The position numbers and the translations under genes were made by a program. The notes below the pieces were generated by a model that was given only the letters and a program-made list of their open reading frames with translations, was not told the DNA's origin and searched no databases. 64,000 nt of DNA from Cytobacillus sp. NJ13 (GTDB lineage: Bacteria; Bacillota; Bacilli; Bacillales; Cytobacillaceae): assembly GCA_030348385.1 (NCBI GenBank), contig JAUCFP010000006.1:2046001-2110000 (forward strand), in the 5' to 3' direction. Shown here in pieces: positions 16,552-24,486 of the stretch; position 1 is the stretch's first letter; each line of letters opens with the position of its first letter.

Positions 16552-16836
16552 TTATATGCATTCACTAATATAGCGCCCTTTACCCGTCAGCTCGCCGTAT
16601 GTTTCATCTGCTTTTTTTCTAGTGCTGCGTGTTTGGATATCTGCCCGCTGCTGAGGATTTGATTTGGTTAACCTTCTTTGAATATCAAGAGGAAGCTCAT
16701 GACGGAAATCTTTTGAATTGGTTTGTGCCGATATTTTGGCAACTGGCACGAAACGAAATGGATCATATTTTGTGCCAATCTCTCTTTCTGCATACTGCTT
16801 ATATTGATATGAAGTTACAGGTAAAATGTAGCCCAT
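16552..16836 (-). CDS. Hypothetical protein, 94 residues
   Basis: A small, basic, soluble protein with no membrane segment: it starts MGYILPVTSYQYKQY, has DPFRFVPVAKI and a basic stretch QRRLTKSNPQQRADIQTRS, and ends GELTGKGRYISECI. ATG 16836 is preferred over 16854 because AAAGGGGAGC precedes it. The stop codon abuts repeat copy A. I do not recognise the family. It is divergent from the helicase gene yjcD. Confidence 0.65.
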   Translation of the reverse strand: MGYILPVTSYQYKQYAEREIGTKYDPFRFVPVAKISAQTNSKDFRHELPLDIQRRLTKSNPQQRADIQTRSTRKKADETYGELTGKGRYISECI

Positions 16837-17040
16837 GAATGCTCCCCTTTCCATTCTGTATGTATATGATTATTAAAGGAATACGAAACAATATTTACTT
16901 TTATGTACCCGTTTACATTAAATTTTAAACAGAAAAGCACTTTAGAATCCTTTACCGGTTTGTTATGATAAAATTTGTCTTGTTGTTAGAAGATGAATAA
17001 TAACTTAAACTCGGCAATTTATAAAAATGGGGTATTTTTT

Positions 17041-19359
17041 ATGAAGACAGCAATTTTACATAATAAAACAGTGAATCTGGAACAATTGAATCGGGAAAGT
17101 TTTCAGCATATTTACGAAGAAGGCAAAAAAGGAAAGCTGTTTTGCCCTGATTGCGGAGCTTCTGTCCGTTTGTATTTAGGAATTATGGATGAGCCTCATT
17201 TTTATCATATTCAGCAAAGCAGCAGAATGTGCAAGGATAAAATGATGAAACAAGAATCCGCCAAAATTGAGACTGAAGAATATATAGAAAGAAACGGCTT
17301 TAAAATCCCTGTTTCAAGGCCAATTGCTTCTGCTGCTGTAAAAGAAATCGAATCAGCCTTTAAAAAAGCTCAGCCGGCAAAAAATATCCCCCCTTATATC
17401 CAGGAAAGCACTCACAATCCAAGTTTCCCTGATGAATACTTAAAGTCCCTTTCACAAGCAGGAGTCTTTTTGGATGAACAGCAGGCAGCGGCTGTATCAC
17501 ATATTGATGGGCCTCTGCTCGTTCTTGCAGGTGCAGGGAGCGGCAAGACCCGAGTTTTAACAACCAGGACTGCTTTTATGCTGCGCGAAAAAGATATCGA
17601 GCCTGCATCTATAATGCTCGTTACATTTACAGCTAAGGCTGCGGCTGAAATGAAAGAGCGCCTTACCCAATATCCCGGAATGGATTCACGAAAAGTCAGG
17701 CAAATCGTTTCCGGCACTTTTCACAGTTTGTTTTACAGGATTCTCTCCTTCCACAATACGGATAAATGGTCTTCCGGCAAGCTGCTGAATAAAGAATGGC
17801 AGCGGGAACAGATCATTAAGGAATCCAGCAAAGACTTAAAGCTCGATGAAAAAGAATTTGCCTTTGACCTTGCCCTCCAGCAAATTAGCTATTGGAAAAA
17901 TTCTCTTATCATGCCTGGGAAGGTTCATCCAAAGAATGATTGGGAGGAACAGACCTCAATTCTTTATCAAAGGTATGAACAAACAAAATTAAGAAGAGAA
18001 TTATTTGATTTTGATGATATGCTGACAGGCTGCCATGCTTTTTTTCTTGAAAAGCCTGAAATTCTTGAACAATATCAGAAGCGCTTTCATTATTTCCTGA
18101 TCGATGAGTTCCAGGATATTAATAATGTTCAATATGAGCTTATGAAAATGCTGTCCGATAAAACAAAAAATGTCTGTGCAGTGGGTGACGATGATCAATC
18201 TATTTATGCTTTCAGAGGAAGCGATCCCCAATATCTTTTAGATTTCGAGAAAGATTTCCCTAGTGCTAAAGTTATTACATTGAATCAGAATTACCGCTCT
18301 GCTCACGAAATCGTATCAGCTGCAAACCAAATCATATCTTTAAATAAACATAGACGTGCCAAAAGCATGAATGCCCAATTTTCTGGAGAACAGCACCCTT
18401 TCCTCTTTTTTCCTTATGATGAGGAAGAAGAAGCTACGATGATCATGACTGATATTCAGGAAAAAATTGAAGAAGGATATGAGCCGCGGGATTTTGCAGT
18501 ATTATTCCGCACCCATACTGGGAGCAGGGCCATTTTTGAAAGGCTGGCCAATTCCAGTCTTCCGTTTAGATTGGATCAGGATGCCGAATCATTTTATGAT
18601 CGGTTTATTGTTCGAAGCATGATTGCTTTTCTAAAGTTATCGGTAAATGAGGATGACCAGAATGCTTTGAAAGATATGCTGCCGTCTCTATTTGTTAAAC
18701 AATCAGTCCTTCAGGATATTAAGGCAGAGAGCATCTTGCAGGATTGCTCAATGCTGGAGTGCCTAAAGTTTATAAAAACAGGATTTGCTTTTCAGGAAAG
18801 CAAGTTAAAAAAAGTGATTCCTGTTACCAGATCAATCTCAGGACTTAGTCCCATCACTGCAATTGAAACTGTTGAAAAAGAGCTTGGCTTCCAGGACTTT
18901 TTAAAAAAACGAGGTAATGAAGGCAATAAAATGGATAAAGGCTCTGATGATATAAAAGATTTAAAGGTCGCTGCGCGTAACTTTCATTCTCTTCATGAGT
19001 TTCTGGAACATACTGAACATATGAAAGCCATGAACAAAGAAATCAAGCGCCTCAGCAGGAATAATGATAATGCTATTACATTAAGCACCATCCACCGTGC
19101 AAAAGGGCTTGAATATAACGTTGTATATGTTGCCGGTGCAGTTGAAGGAAATCTCCCGCATGATCATGCGCTAGAAGCTTACCGTTCAGGTGAATCTGCC
19201 CCATTAGAGGAAGAACGAAGGCTGATGTATGTTGCCGTTACAAGAGCCAGGAAGGACTTGTATATTTCTGTGCCGGAAAAAAGGCGGGGACGAAAGTCAT
19301 ATGCTTCAAGGTTCCTTGCCCCCATTACAAGAAGCAGCAGGAATAAGAGCAGAAATTAA
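17041..19359 (+). CDS. yjcD: UvrD/PcrA-like DNA helicase YjcD with CoiA-like zinc finger
   Basis: A 772-residue superfamily 1 helicase. Residues 1-75 form a CoiA-like N-terminal module with LFCPDCGASVRLYL and EPHFYHI. Helicase motifs follow from about 155: AGAGSGKTRVL (Walker A), FHSLFYRIL, LIDEFQD (motif II), VGDDDQSIYAFRGSDP (III), LNQNYRS, ILSTIHRAKGLEYNV-type motif V (TIHRAKGLEYN) and VAVTRARKDLY (VI). It would unwind DNA 3' to 5' with ATP. ATG 17041 with GGGGT upstream gives an N-terminus that aligns with CoiA, so it is chosen over ATG 16993. Synteny with spoVIF supports the name. Confidence 0.9.
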   Translation: MKTAILHNKTVNLEQLNRESFQHIYEEGKKGKLFCPDCGASVRLYLGIMDEPHFYHIQQSSRMCKDKMMKQESAKIETEEYIERNGFKIPVSRPIASAAVKEIESAFKKAQPAKNIPPYIQESTHNPSFPDEYLKSLSQAGVFLDEQQAAAVSHIDGPLLVLAGAGSGKTRVLTTRTAFMLREKDIEPASIMLVTFTAKAAAEMKERLTQYPGMDSRKVRQIVSGTFHSLFYRILSFHNTDKWSSGKLLNKEWQREQIIKESSKDLKLDEKEFAFDLALQQISYWKNSLIMPGKVHPKNDWEEQTSILYQRYEQTKLRRELFDFDDMLTGCHAFFLEKPEILEQYQKRFHYFLIDEFQDINNVQYELMKMLSDKTKNVCAVGDDDQSIYAFRGSDPQYLLDFEKDFPSAKVITLNQNYRSAHEIVSAANQIISLNKHRRAKSMNAQFSGEQHPFLFFPYDEEEEATMIMTDIQEKIEEGYEPRDFAVLFRTHTGSRAIFERLANSSLPFRLDQDAESFYDRFIVRSMIAFLKLSVNEDDQNALKDMLPSLFVKQSVLQDIKAESILQDCSMLECLKFIKTGFAFQESKLKKVIPVTRSISGLSPITAIETVEKELGFQDFLKKRGNEGNKMDKGSDDIKDLKVAARNFHSLHEFLEHTEHMKAMNKEIKRLSRNNDNAITLSTIHRAKGLEYNVVYVAGAVEGNLPHDHALEAYRSGESAPLEEERRLMYVAVTRARKDLYISVPEKRRGRKSYASRFLAPITRSSRNKSRN

Positions 19360-19407
19360 CAGAAGAACCTGGCTGATTTAAATCGCCAGGCCCTTCTGTT
19401 ATTTTTT
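19358..19407. terminator. Bidirectional terminator, yjcD / spoVIF
   Basis: AACAGAAG-CCTGGC / GCCAGG-CTTCTGTT stem between the convergent stop codons, with ATTTTTT on the plus side. Confidence 0.8.
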
Positions 19408-19662
19408 ATTCATCATCTGGGAAATTGTATTAAAGTCAAGCTGCTTTCCATCAGCAACGATCGATTTCACAATCTTGTCTTCCGTATCCTTGGAAACGGG
19501 TTTATTTGCAATTTGCGAAACCCTCTTGATTACATTTCGTACTGTTTTTTCATCTTTAAAATTTGCATTCTGCAAAGAGCCGGCCAGTTCAAATACATCC
19601 TTCATATTTACGCCTGTTTTCTTTTCAAGGTTTTTAAAAAAGTTGTTATCCATCCTGCTCAA
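19399..19662 (-). CDS. spoVIF: Stage VI sporulation protein F
   Basis: An 87-residue protein with the SpoVIF pattern FFKNLEKKTGVNMKDVFELA, LQNANFKDEKTVRNVIKRVS and LDFNTISQMMNKK. In B. subtilis (YjcC) it is a late mother-cell factor needed for coat assembly and spore resistance. The start is TTG 19662 with AAGGAG five bases before it; ATG 19653, three codons later, is an alternative. Gene order next to yjcD is as in B. subtilis. Confidence 0.92.
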   Translation of the reverse strand: MSRMDNNFFKNLEKKTGVNMKDVFELAGSLQNANFKDEKTVRNVIKRVSQIANKPVSKDTEDKIVKSIVADGKQLDFNTISQMMNKK

Positions 19663-19749
19663 TCACGCTCCTTCATTTACTCCTTTATATCTTATGAAGG
19701 TGGGCGAAAAAGGTGAAATGTATTAATAATTTATGTACCTTATATGCAA

Positions 19750-19791
19750 AAAAGCCAACACAAAACCTGCTGCTGGGTTCTGAGTCAGCCT
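19750..19791 (-). terminator. Terminator after YjcZ-type gene
   Basis: Imperfect minus-strand hairpin, GGCTGAC-CAGAACC with GGTTTTG-GTTGGCT, then TTTTTT. Confidence 0.55.
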
Positions 19792-19799
19792 TTGTAAAT

Positions 19800-19913
19800 C
19801 TAATTGAAGAAACTTGCTCCGACGATAATGAGTAAAATGAATAGGACGACGATTAGAACAAACGTATTTCCATAGCCCCCGCCATATCCGCAGCCTCCAT
19901 AGCCATAGCCCAT
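19800..19913 (-). CDS. YjcZ-family sporulation protein
   Basis: A 37-residue peptide: a Gly/Tyr-rich head ([16 protein letters not shown]), then one hydrophobic helix [19 protein letters not shown] ending in FN. This is the typical form of the YjcZ family of tiny sporulation membrane proteins. ATG 19913 has AGGTGAGAGG just upstream. It lies between spoVIF and the spoVA cluster. Confidence 0.85.
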   Translation of the reverse strand: MGYGYGGCGYGGGYGNTFVLIVVLFILLIIVGASFFN

Positions 19914-20086
19914 GCCTCTCACCTCACTTAGATTTCTCAATACAACATATGTGAAATCAAAACAGGGTGTATGGGCAAGCTCCCAAGGCAGGCTTGGTTT
20001 ATTCAGTCAAATTGTATTAAGGGGCTTGTTTTTAAATAATTTGAAGATTATTCTTGTGTATATTTTCATTATATCGAATGCGCCAC

Positions 20087-20443
20087 TTAGCCTTTTGGCT
20101 TGAAAATAAGTGCACCGATGAAGCCGAAGATTATCGCAGCTGAAATACCGGAGCTGGTTACTTCAAACATTCCGGTCAATACACCGACAAGCCCATGCTG
20201 TTCAGCTTCCTGAAGGGCTCCATGGACAAGGGAATTGCCAAAGCTGGTTATAGGGATCGTCGCGCCGGCTCCCGCAAAGTCTGCAAGCGGTTCATAGAGT
20301 CCAACGCCATCAAGAACAGCTCCTATTACAACCAAAAGACTTAATGTATGGCCAGGTGTTAGCTTAAAAACATCAAACATTATTTGGCCAAATACGCAAA
20401 ATAGGCCACCAATTACAAAAGCCCAGAAAAACATAGGCAGCAT
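20087..20443 (-). CDS. spoVAE: Stage V sporulation protein AE (SpoVAEb)
   Basis: A 118-residue membrane protein with SpoVAE motifs: FCVFGQIMFD, TPGHTLSLLVVIGAVLDG, FAGAGATIPITSFGNSLVHGA and a C-terminal helix. With SpoVAC and SpoVAD it forms the channel for dipicolinic acid uptake in sporulation and release in germination. It is the last gene of the four-gene cluster, 13 bases after spoVAD, and shares fold and the GAGxxxPxTxFGN motif with SpoVAC. Confidence 0.93.
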   Translation of the reverse strand: MLPMFFWAFVIGGLFCVFGQIMFDVFKLTPGHTLSLLVVIGAVLDGVGLYEPLADFAGAGATIPITSFGNSLVHGALQEAEQHGLVGVLTGMFEVTSSGISAAIIFGFIGALIFKPKG

Positions 20444-20456
20444 ACAAAATCCTCCT

Positions 20457-21470
20457 TTAAGTCATTTCGATAGAAACAGCATGAGCAATACAAGGGATGC
20501 TCTCATTCTGCTGGAATGTCAATGGGGATAATAGTGCACCTGTAGCGACAACAAGGATTCTCCTATAAGTCCCCTGTTTCATTTGATTCAATAGATGTCC
20601 ATATAGAACAGCAGCCGAGCACCCTGCTCCGCTTCCTCCAGATTGGACAGGCTGATCATCTTTATAGATCATCAATCCGCAATCTTTAAATTTCTCTCTT
20701 TCTATGTTAAGCCCATTATTTGAAAGCAATTCATAAGCAGTTTCCTGGCCAATTCTCCCTAAATCCCCTGTAACAATCAAATCGTAATATGATGGATCAA
20801 GCTGCATATCCTTAAAGTGTGCAGTAATGGTATCTGCTGCTGCAGGAGCCATTGCCCCTCCCATATTAAAAGGGTCGGTAAGACCCATGTCGATTACTTT
20901 GCCAATTGTTGCGGAAGTAGTGACCGGCGTATTATGTCCTGCTGTTTTCGAGGTAATAAGAGCTGCACCAGCACCAGTTACTGTCCATTGGGCAGTAGGA
21001 GGCTTTTGTCCGCCATATTCTGTGGGGTATCTGAATTGTTTTTCTACTGCAGCATTATGACTTGAAGCACCTGTTAAAACGTAATCAGCCCCATGATAGT
21101 TCACAATAAAAGATGCAAGGGCAAGCCCCTCCATAGAGGTCGAACAAGCGCCAAATATTCCGAAATAAGGGATTTGAATGGTTCTTGCACTTAAACTGGT
21201 AGGTGTAATCTGATTAATTAAATCCCCTGCTATATAAAACTGAACATCTTCCTTTTGGATATTTGCTTTATTCAAGGCCGTCTGTCCAGCCTCTTCCAAA
21301 AGAATTCTGTGGGCTTTTTCGTATGAATCTTCCCCCATCCACAAATCATCGTGCAATACATCAAAATCTACTGCCAGGTTGCCGTTTGCCTCAAAAGGAC
21401 CGCCGGAAACACCAGCAGCTGCAATAACTGGGCGGTTTTCAAAAACCCAGGATTGTTTACCCTTAAGCAT
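20457..21470 (-). CDS. spoVAD: Stage V sporulation protein AD
   Basis: A 337-residue protein of the thiolase-like fold characteristic of SpoVAD: SWVFENRPVIAAAGVSGGPF, IPYFGIFGACSTSMEGLALA, GASSHNAAVEKQFRYP, VTGDLGRIGQETAYELL and GGSGAGCSAAVL. SpoVAD binds dipicolinic acid at the outer face of the spore inner membrane. ATG 21470 overlaps the spoVAC stop by one base (TAATG), so translation is coupled; a GGGGGG tract precedes it. The longer reading from 21485 is not needed. Confidence 0.95.
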   Translation of the reverse strand: MLKGKQSWVFENRPVIAAAGVSGGPFEANGNLAVDFDVLHDDLWMGEDSYEKAHRILLEEAGQTALNKANIQKEDVQFYIAGDLINQITPTSLSARTIQIPYFGIFGACSTSMEGLALASFIVNYHGADYVLTGASSHNAAVEKQFRYPTEYGGQKPPTAQWTVTGAGAALITSKTAGHNTPVTTSATIGKVIDMGLTDPFNMGGAMAPAAADTITAHFKDMQLDPSYYDLIVTGDLGRIGQETAYELLSNNGLNIEREKFKDCGLMIYKDDQPVQSGGSGAGCSAAVLYGHLLNQMKQGTYRRILVVATGALLSPLTFQQNESIPCIAHAVSIEMT

Positions 21471-21943
21471 TAAATAACCCCCCACATGATTAATAGTGTT
21501 TTAATAAGAGCCACTACAAAAGCTGAAAATACACCAAAGAGAATAACTGAACCTGCAAGCTTGAACATATTTCCTCCAACTCCCAGTACAAATCCTTCTG
21601 TGCGATGCTCAATGGCAGCTGAAATTACAGCGTTTCCGAAACCTGTTACAGGAACCGCACTGCCTGCTCCGCCAAACTGCCCCAGACGGTCATAGACGCC
21701 AAAACCTGTCAACAGCATGGAAATAAAAATCATCGTAGCTACAGTTGGGTTTCCAGCGGTCTGTTCGGTGAAGTTAAAAAAATAAATATAAAAATACGTT
21801 ATTGCCTGTCCGATCCCACAGATGAGCCCTCCCACCCAGAATGCACGAATACAATTTTTCAGGACTGGGCGCTTTAGTTCATGCTTTTGTTCGAGCTGCT
21901 CATATTGCTGCTGTTCCGGAGTCTTATTTGCATTTTTGTTCAT
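21470..21943 (-). CDS. spoVAC: Stage V sporulation protein AC
   Basis: A 157-residue protein with a charged, Gln-rich head (about residues 1-30) and four membrane segments: FWVGGLICGIGQAITYFYIY, PTVATMIFISMLLTGFGVYD, the conserved GGAGSAVPVTGFGNAV, and a last helix. SpoVAC acts as the mechanosensitive pore of the dipicolinic acid channel in B. subtilis. It follows the YhcN/YlaJ-like lipoprotein by 15 bases and is coupled to spoVAD. Confidence 0.95.
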   Translation of the reverse strand: MNKNANKTPEQQQYEQLEQKHELKRPVLKNCIRAFWVGGLICGIGQAITYFYIYFFNFTEQTAGNPTVATMIFISMLLTGFGVYDRLGQFGGAGSAVPVTGFGNAVISAAIEHRTEGFVLGVGGNMFKLAGSVILFGVFSAFVVALIKTLLIMWGVI

Positions 21944-21958
21944 GCCCTTGCCCCTTTC

Positions 21959-22432
21959 TTATGTCATTTCTTCTTTAAGCTTAATGATTTCATCAAGCTT
22001 TTTTTTCGCTTTCTTGTCGGTAAAATCAGGATCTTTCATTTTTTCCTGAAGTTCCACCGCTTCAATAAAGATCTTATAGTCACTTGATACAATGAATTTC
22101 TCATCTGGATACTTTTCCTCAAGCATCTTGGTCATTTTCTTTTCAATTTTTTTCATGCGGAATCGCTGCAAGTGCTTCACTTTATAAGCAACAAGTGTAT
22201 CCCCGTTGCTTTTGACCACTGCAACATCATAAAGTTCTTTCATTTTTTCGACATCATGCTCAATGTTTTCAACTAAATCCAAATTTTCCTTGGTATTTTT
22301 ATCAATTAATACAGCAGGGGGATCAGTCGTTTTGAGGAGCGCAAGGTCGCTGTCCGTCACCTTTCCGTCTCCGCTGCAGCCTGATAATAAGATCAGTGAG
22401 AATGCAATGAATGATAAAAGTCTATTTTTCAT
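21959..22432 (-). CDS. YhcN/YlaJ-like sporulation lipoprotein
   Basis: A 157-residue lipoprotein with lipobox LSGC (Cys19). The mature part has VENIEHDVEKMKELYDVAVV, then KHLQRFRMKKIEKKMTKMLEEK, DEKFIVSSDYKIFIEAVELQ and a Lys-rich C-terminus. The helix-strand-helix pattern ending in a strand matches YhcN/YlaJ proteins of the spore membrane. Its place directly upstream of spoVAC mirrors the lipoprotein in spoVA2-type operons. Role unknown; the family is linked to germination. Confidence 0.78.
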   Translation of the reverse strand: MKNRLLSFIAFSLILLSGCSGDGKVTDSDLALLKTTDPPAVLIDKNTKENLDLVENIEHDVEKMKELYDVAVVKSNGDTLVAYKVKHLQRFRMKKIEKKMTKMLEEKYPDEKFIVSSDYKIFIEAVELQEKMKDPDFTDKKAKKKLDEIIKLKEEMT

Positions 22433-22530
22433 AATAGTCCCTTCCTATGTAGAATCTTTAATTATATTGTCCTCGAATTGTTTTGGTTTTATGAACATTA
22501 CTATCCATCCTATTTTTCCCAGATGAAAAC

Positions 22531-22560
22531 CAATAAAAAAAGCCGGTATCCCCGGCTATT
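22531..22560 (-). terminator. Terminator after Lys/Cys small protein
   Basis: Minus-strand stem AGCCGG / CCGGCT with loop GGATA, then seven U residues; the stem overlaps the stop codon. Confidence 0.75.
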
Positions 22561-22669
22561 GAGCTTTCTTCGTTTTTTTTCCGCAGCCGCATCCCTTTTT
22601 CTTTTTCTTTTTCTTGCTGACCGGCTGTGATTTTTCCATTTGCTGATCCTTATCATTATTTAACATCAT
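22556..22669 (-). CDS. Small Lys-rich CGCG peptide
   Basis: A 37-residue peptide: a polar head (MMLNNDKDQQMEKSQPVS), seven consecutive lysines, then GCGCGKKTKKAQ. ATG 22669 has GGAGG six bases upstream, and a clean terminator follows, so it looks like a real gene. It sits among sporulation genes, and short Lys-rich peptides with CGCG-type ends occur in spore-formers, but I do not recognise this one. It could bind metal or nucleic acid; that is speculative. Confidence 0.6.
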   Translation of the reverse strand: MMLNNDKDQQMEKSQPVSKKKKKKKGCGCGKKTKKAQ

Positions 22670-22770
22670 TGAGGCCCTCCATTTTCAATAATTTTCCTCT
22701 TTTTATTTTATGCTGAGCCTCAAAGCTTGTGTAAAACAAACGCCTACAGAATGAAGTATTTGGCTTTATG

Positions 22771-23124
22771 TTAATTGATCAATTTTTGCACCAGGGATTC
22801 AATAATTGCTGCAAGTCCGGCAATTGCCAAAATCAGCAGCACTGGAGCTGACCAGGATGCATAAAAATAATATGAAGCATATAAAAATAATGTACTCCAA
22901 ACACCAGTACACCAATAACAGCTTAAAAGTTCCCCGAAGAATCCTCGCACTCTTCCTTCTTTTACAACCCAGTACACTTCACTTTCGCCATTTTCATCTT
23001 TTTCCTCAACTTCTTCCAGAAAAGGTTTGCGCAGGAATTCGGTAATTTTATCAAATACAATCAGTCTGGTAAGCCTGAAGCTTGCAAGTGCCAAAATTAG
23101 CAGCTCCATAGGTGATATATTCAT
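22771..23124 (-). CDS. yjcA: DUF1360 sporulation protein YjcA
   Basis: A 117-residue membrane protein with DUF1360 features: MELLILALASFRLTRLIVFD, a charged loop, LLSCYWCTGVWSTLFLYASY with a C-x-x-C pair, and a last membrane helix. ATG 23124 follows AGAGGTGAAA and is preferred over the longer reading from 23199. It is next to cotZ/Y, as yjcA is near the cot cluster in B. subtilis. Confidence 0.85.
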   Translation of the reverse strand: MNISPMELLILALASFRLTRLIVFDKITEFLRKPFLEEVEEKDENGESEVYWVVKEGRVRGFFGELLSCYWCTGVWSTLFLYASYYFYASWSAPVLLILAIAGLAAIIESLVQKLIN

Positions 23125-23183
23125 TTTTTTCACCTCTAATGTAAAAAAATAGCCTATTTTTTTAAAAAACAAGGCGTTTGTCC

Positions 23184-23199
23184 GTGACCCATAGGTCAC
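23184..23199. promoter_or_regulatory. Perfect dyad between yjcA and cotZ
   Basis: GTGACC-CATA-GGTCAC, two perfect 6-base arms, in the divergent gap. On the plus strand GACC is followed after about 16 bases by AATATGTTA, close to the sigma-K -10 (CATANNNTA), so it may overlap the -35 of the coat gene promoter. Confidence 0.4.
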
Positions 23200-23255
23200 T
23201 CTGGCAATATGTTAGTAGTGTAGACCACAAGAAACAAACAAGGAGGAAAACAAAA

Positions 23256-23759
23256 ATGGGTTGTGGAAAAAATGACGACTTCAAAGGCAAAGGCTGTGTA
23301 TGTGAAGTAGTTCGTGCTATAAAAGATATTCAAGATAACGCAGAAGATGTGTGCGAATGCCCTTCAAACTGTTTCCTGGAGCCGCTGGGAGTTATATCAC
23401 CATCTGGAAGAAAACGCAATAAGCGCGCGGATACCCGCGTATTCACACTGAAAACTGCGGACGGTTCACCATTCCATGCTTTCTTTACAGGAAATGAGTG
23501 TGCATGTGTATCCATTTTCTTCAGAGTTGAAGAAGTGTTCGATAACTGCTGCGCAGTGCTTCGTGTCCTAGAGCCAGTAAATAGAAGACCTGGCCCAGAC
23601 AAAACAGTTAACCTTGCCGATGACTGCTGCATCGACTTGAAAAAAGTTTGCGAAGTTGACGACTTCCGCAGTACTAATGACTGTGTAACAGTTGACCTAA
23701 ACTGCTTCTGCGCTGTTCAATGTATTGCCGATGTAGATCTTGATATCTGTGAAGACTAA
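23256..23759 (+). CDS. Spore coat protein CotZ/CotY
   Basis: A 167-residue Cys-rich crust protein: starts MGCGKNDDFKGKGCVCEVVR, then CECPSNCFLEPLG, CACVSIFFRVEEV, CCAVLRVLEP and DDCCIDLKKVCEVDD. CotY and CotZ are paralogues that assemble the outer spore crust through disulfides; sequence alone does not separate them, and only one copy is present here. ATG 23256 has a strong AAGGAGGAAAAC site. It is transcribed opposite to its neighbours and has its own terminator. Sigma-K control is expected. Confidence 0.93.
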   Translation: MGCGKNDDFKGKGCVCEVVRAIKDIQDNAEDVCECPSNCFLEPLGVISPSGRKRNKRADTRVFTLKTADGSPFHAFFTGNECACVSIFFRVEEVFDNCCAVLRVLEPVNRRPGPDKTVNLADDCCIDLKKVCEVDDFRSTNDCVTVDLNCFCAVQCIADVDLDICED

Positions 23760-23767
23760 TGATATGG

Positions 23768-23797
23768 AGCCAGCCGTTCCTTCGGCTGGCTATTTTT
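23768..23797 (+). terminator. Terminator after cotZ/Y
   Basis: Perfect stem AGCCAGCCG / CGGCTGGCT with loop TTCCTT, then ATTTTTG. Confidence 0.85.
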
Positions 23798-23823
23798 GTC
23801 TGTGTATCTCCAGCGCTTTTCTT

Positions 23824-24369
23824 TTACCTTCTTAGGCCAATCATTTTGACAGCATTTAAAGATTGAAGACTAATTTGTTCAATCGATTCATCAAATAACT
23901 TAACCTCGATGGATCCTTCATTTTTTGTAACCAGAAATCCCCTTATTGCTTTCTCGCCGGTTTCAAATATACAGGGAATAGGCGGAAGCTGTTTAGGGAA
24001 ATCAATTAAGTAATCCAGGCGCTCAAGCGTGCCCATTTCCTTGAAGCTTTTTACACGATTGAAAGCAGGCTTCCTTTTTTCCGTCGTAAAAGCAAAGTGC
24101 GCACTTTCTTTTTTCTCTTCCCTGCCTGCTTCAAATTCTTCAATAGCTGCCTGCACCTTTACTTCAGTCATATTTTTTTCCATCTTTTCTTCGGGCATTG
24201 TCTGTTCATTTATTTCGTCCGCGGGTTCCGGTACACTGTCTTTCTGTTCCTGTTTGCGATCCAGCTCTGCTTTTCTGCTGGAGTAGACTGTTTGCATCCC
24301 GGTCTCTGGAAATTGAAAACTCGGCTGCTGTATATAAAATAATGGTTCCTTCAATTTTTTCTCAGCCAT
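23824..24369 (-). CDS. cotO: Spore coat morphogenetic protein CotO
   Basis: A 181-residue protein with an N-terminal coat motif (LKEPLFYIQQPSFQFPE) and a long acidic disordered middle. Its conserved C-terminal domain runs from about residue 115: GTLERLDYLIDFPKQLPPIPCIFET and RGFLVTKNEGSIEVKL. This matches CotO, which organises the late outer coat. ATG 24369 follows GGAGGTGGG. Location between fabI and cotZ is as in B. subtilis. Confidence 0.92.
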   Translation of the reverse strand: MAEKKLKEPLFYIQQPSFQFPETGMQTVYSSRKAELDRKQEQKDSVPEPADEINEQTMPEEKMEKNMTEVKVQAAIEEFEAGREEKKESAHFAFTTEKRKPAFNRVKSFKEMGTLERLDYLIDFPKQLPPIPCIFETGEKAIRGFLVTKNEGSIEVKLFDESIEQISLQSLNAVKMIGLRR

Positions 24370-24404
24370 TTTTTGCCCACCTCCGCAATCTTAATGTTTC
24401 GTCG

Positions 24405-24413
24405 TATTATATG
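24405..24413 (-). promoter_or_regulatory. Possible sigma-K -10 of cotO
   Basis: CATATAATA on the minus strand fits the sigma-K -10 CATANNNTA exactly, 36 bases before the cotO start. A matching AC -35 at the ideal distance is not obvious. Confidence 0.4.
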
Positions 24414-24448
24414 TATGCAGAAGATGGGCTTTCGTTTCTGATGGAAAT

Positions 24449-24480
24449 AAAAAAATGCCCGCTCACATTGGAGCAGGCAA
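24449..24480 (-). terminator. Terminator after fabI
   Basis: Minus-strand stem TGCCTGCTC / GAGCGGGCA, then seven U residues. Confidence 0.8.
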
Positions 24481-24486
24481 TTTCTA

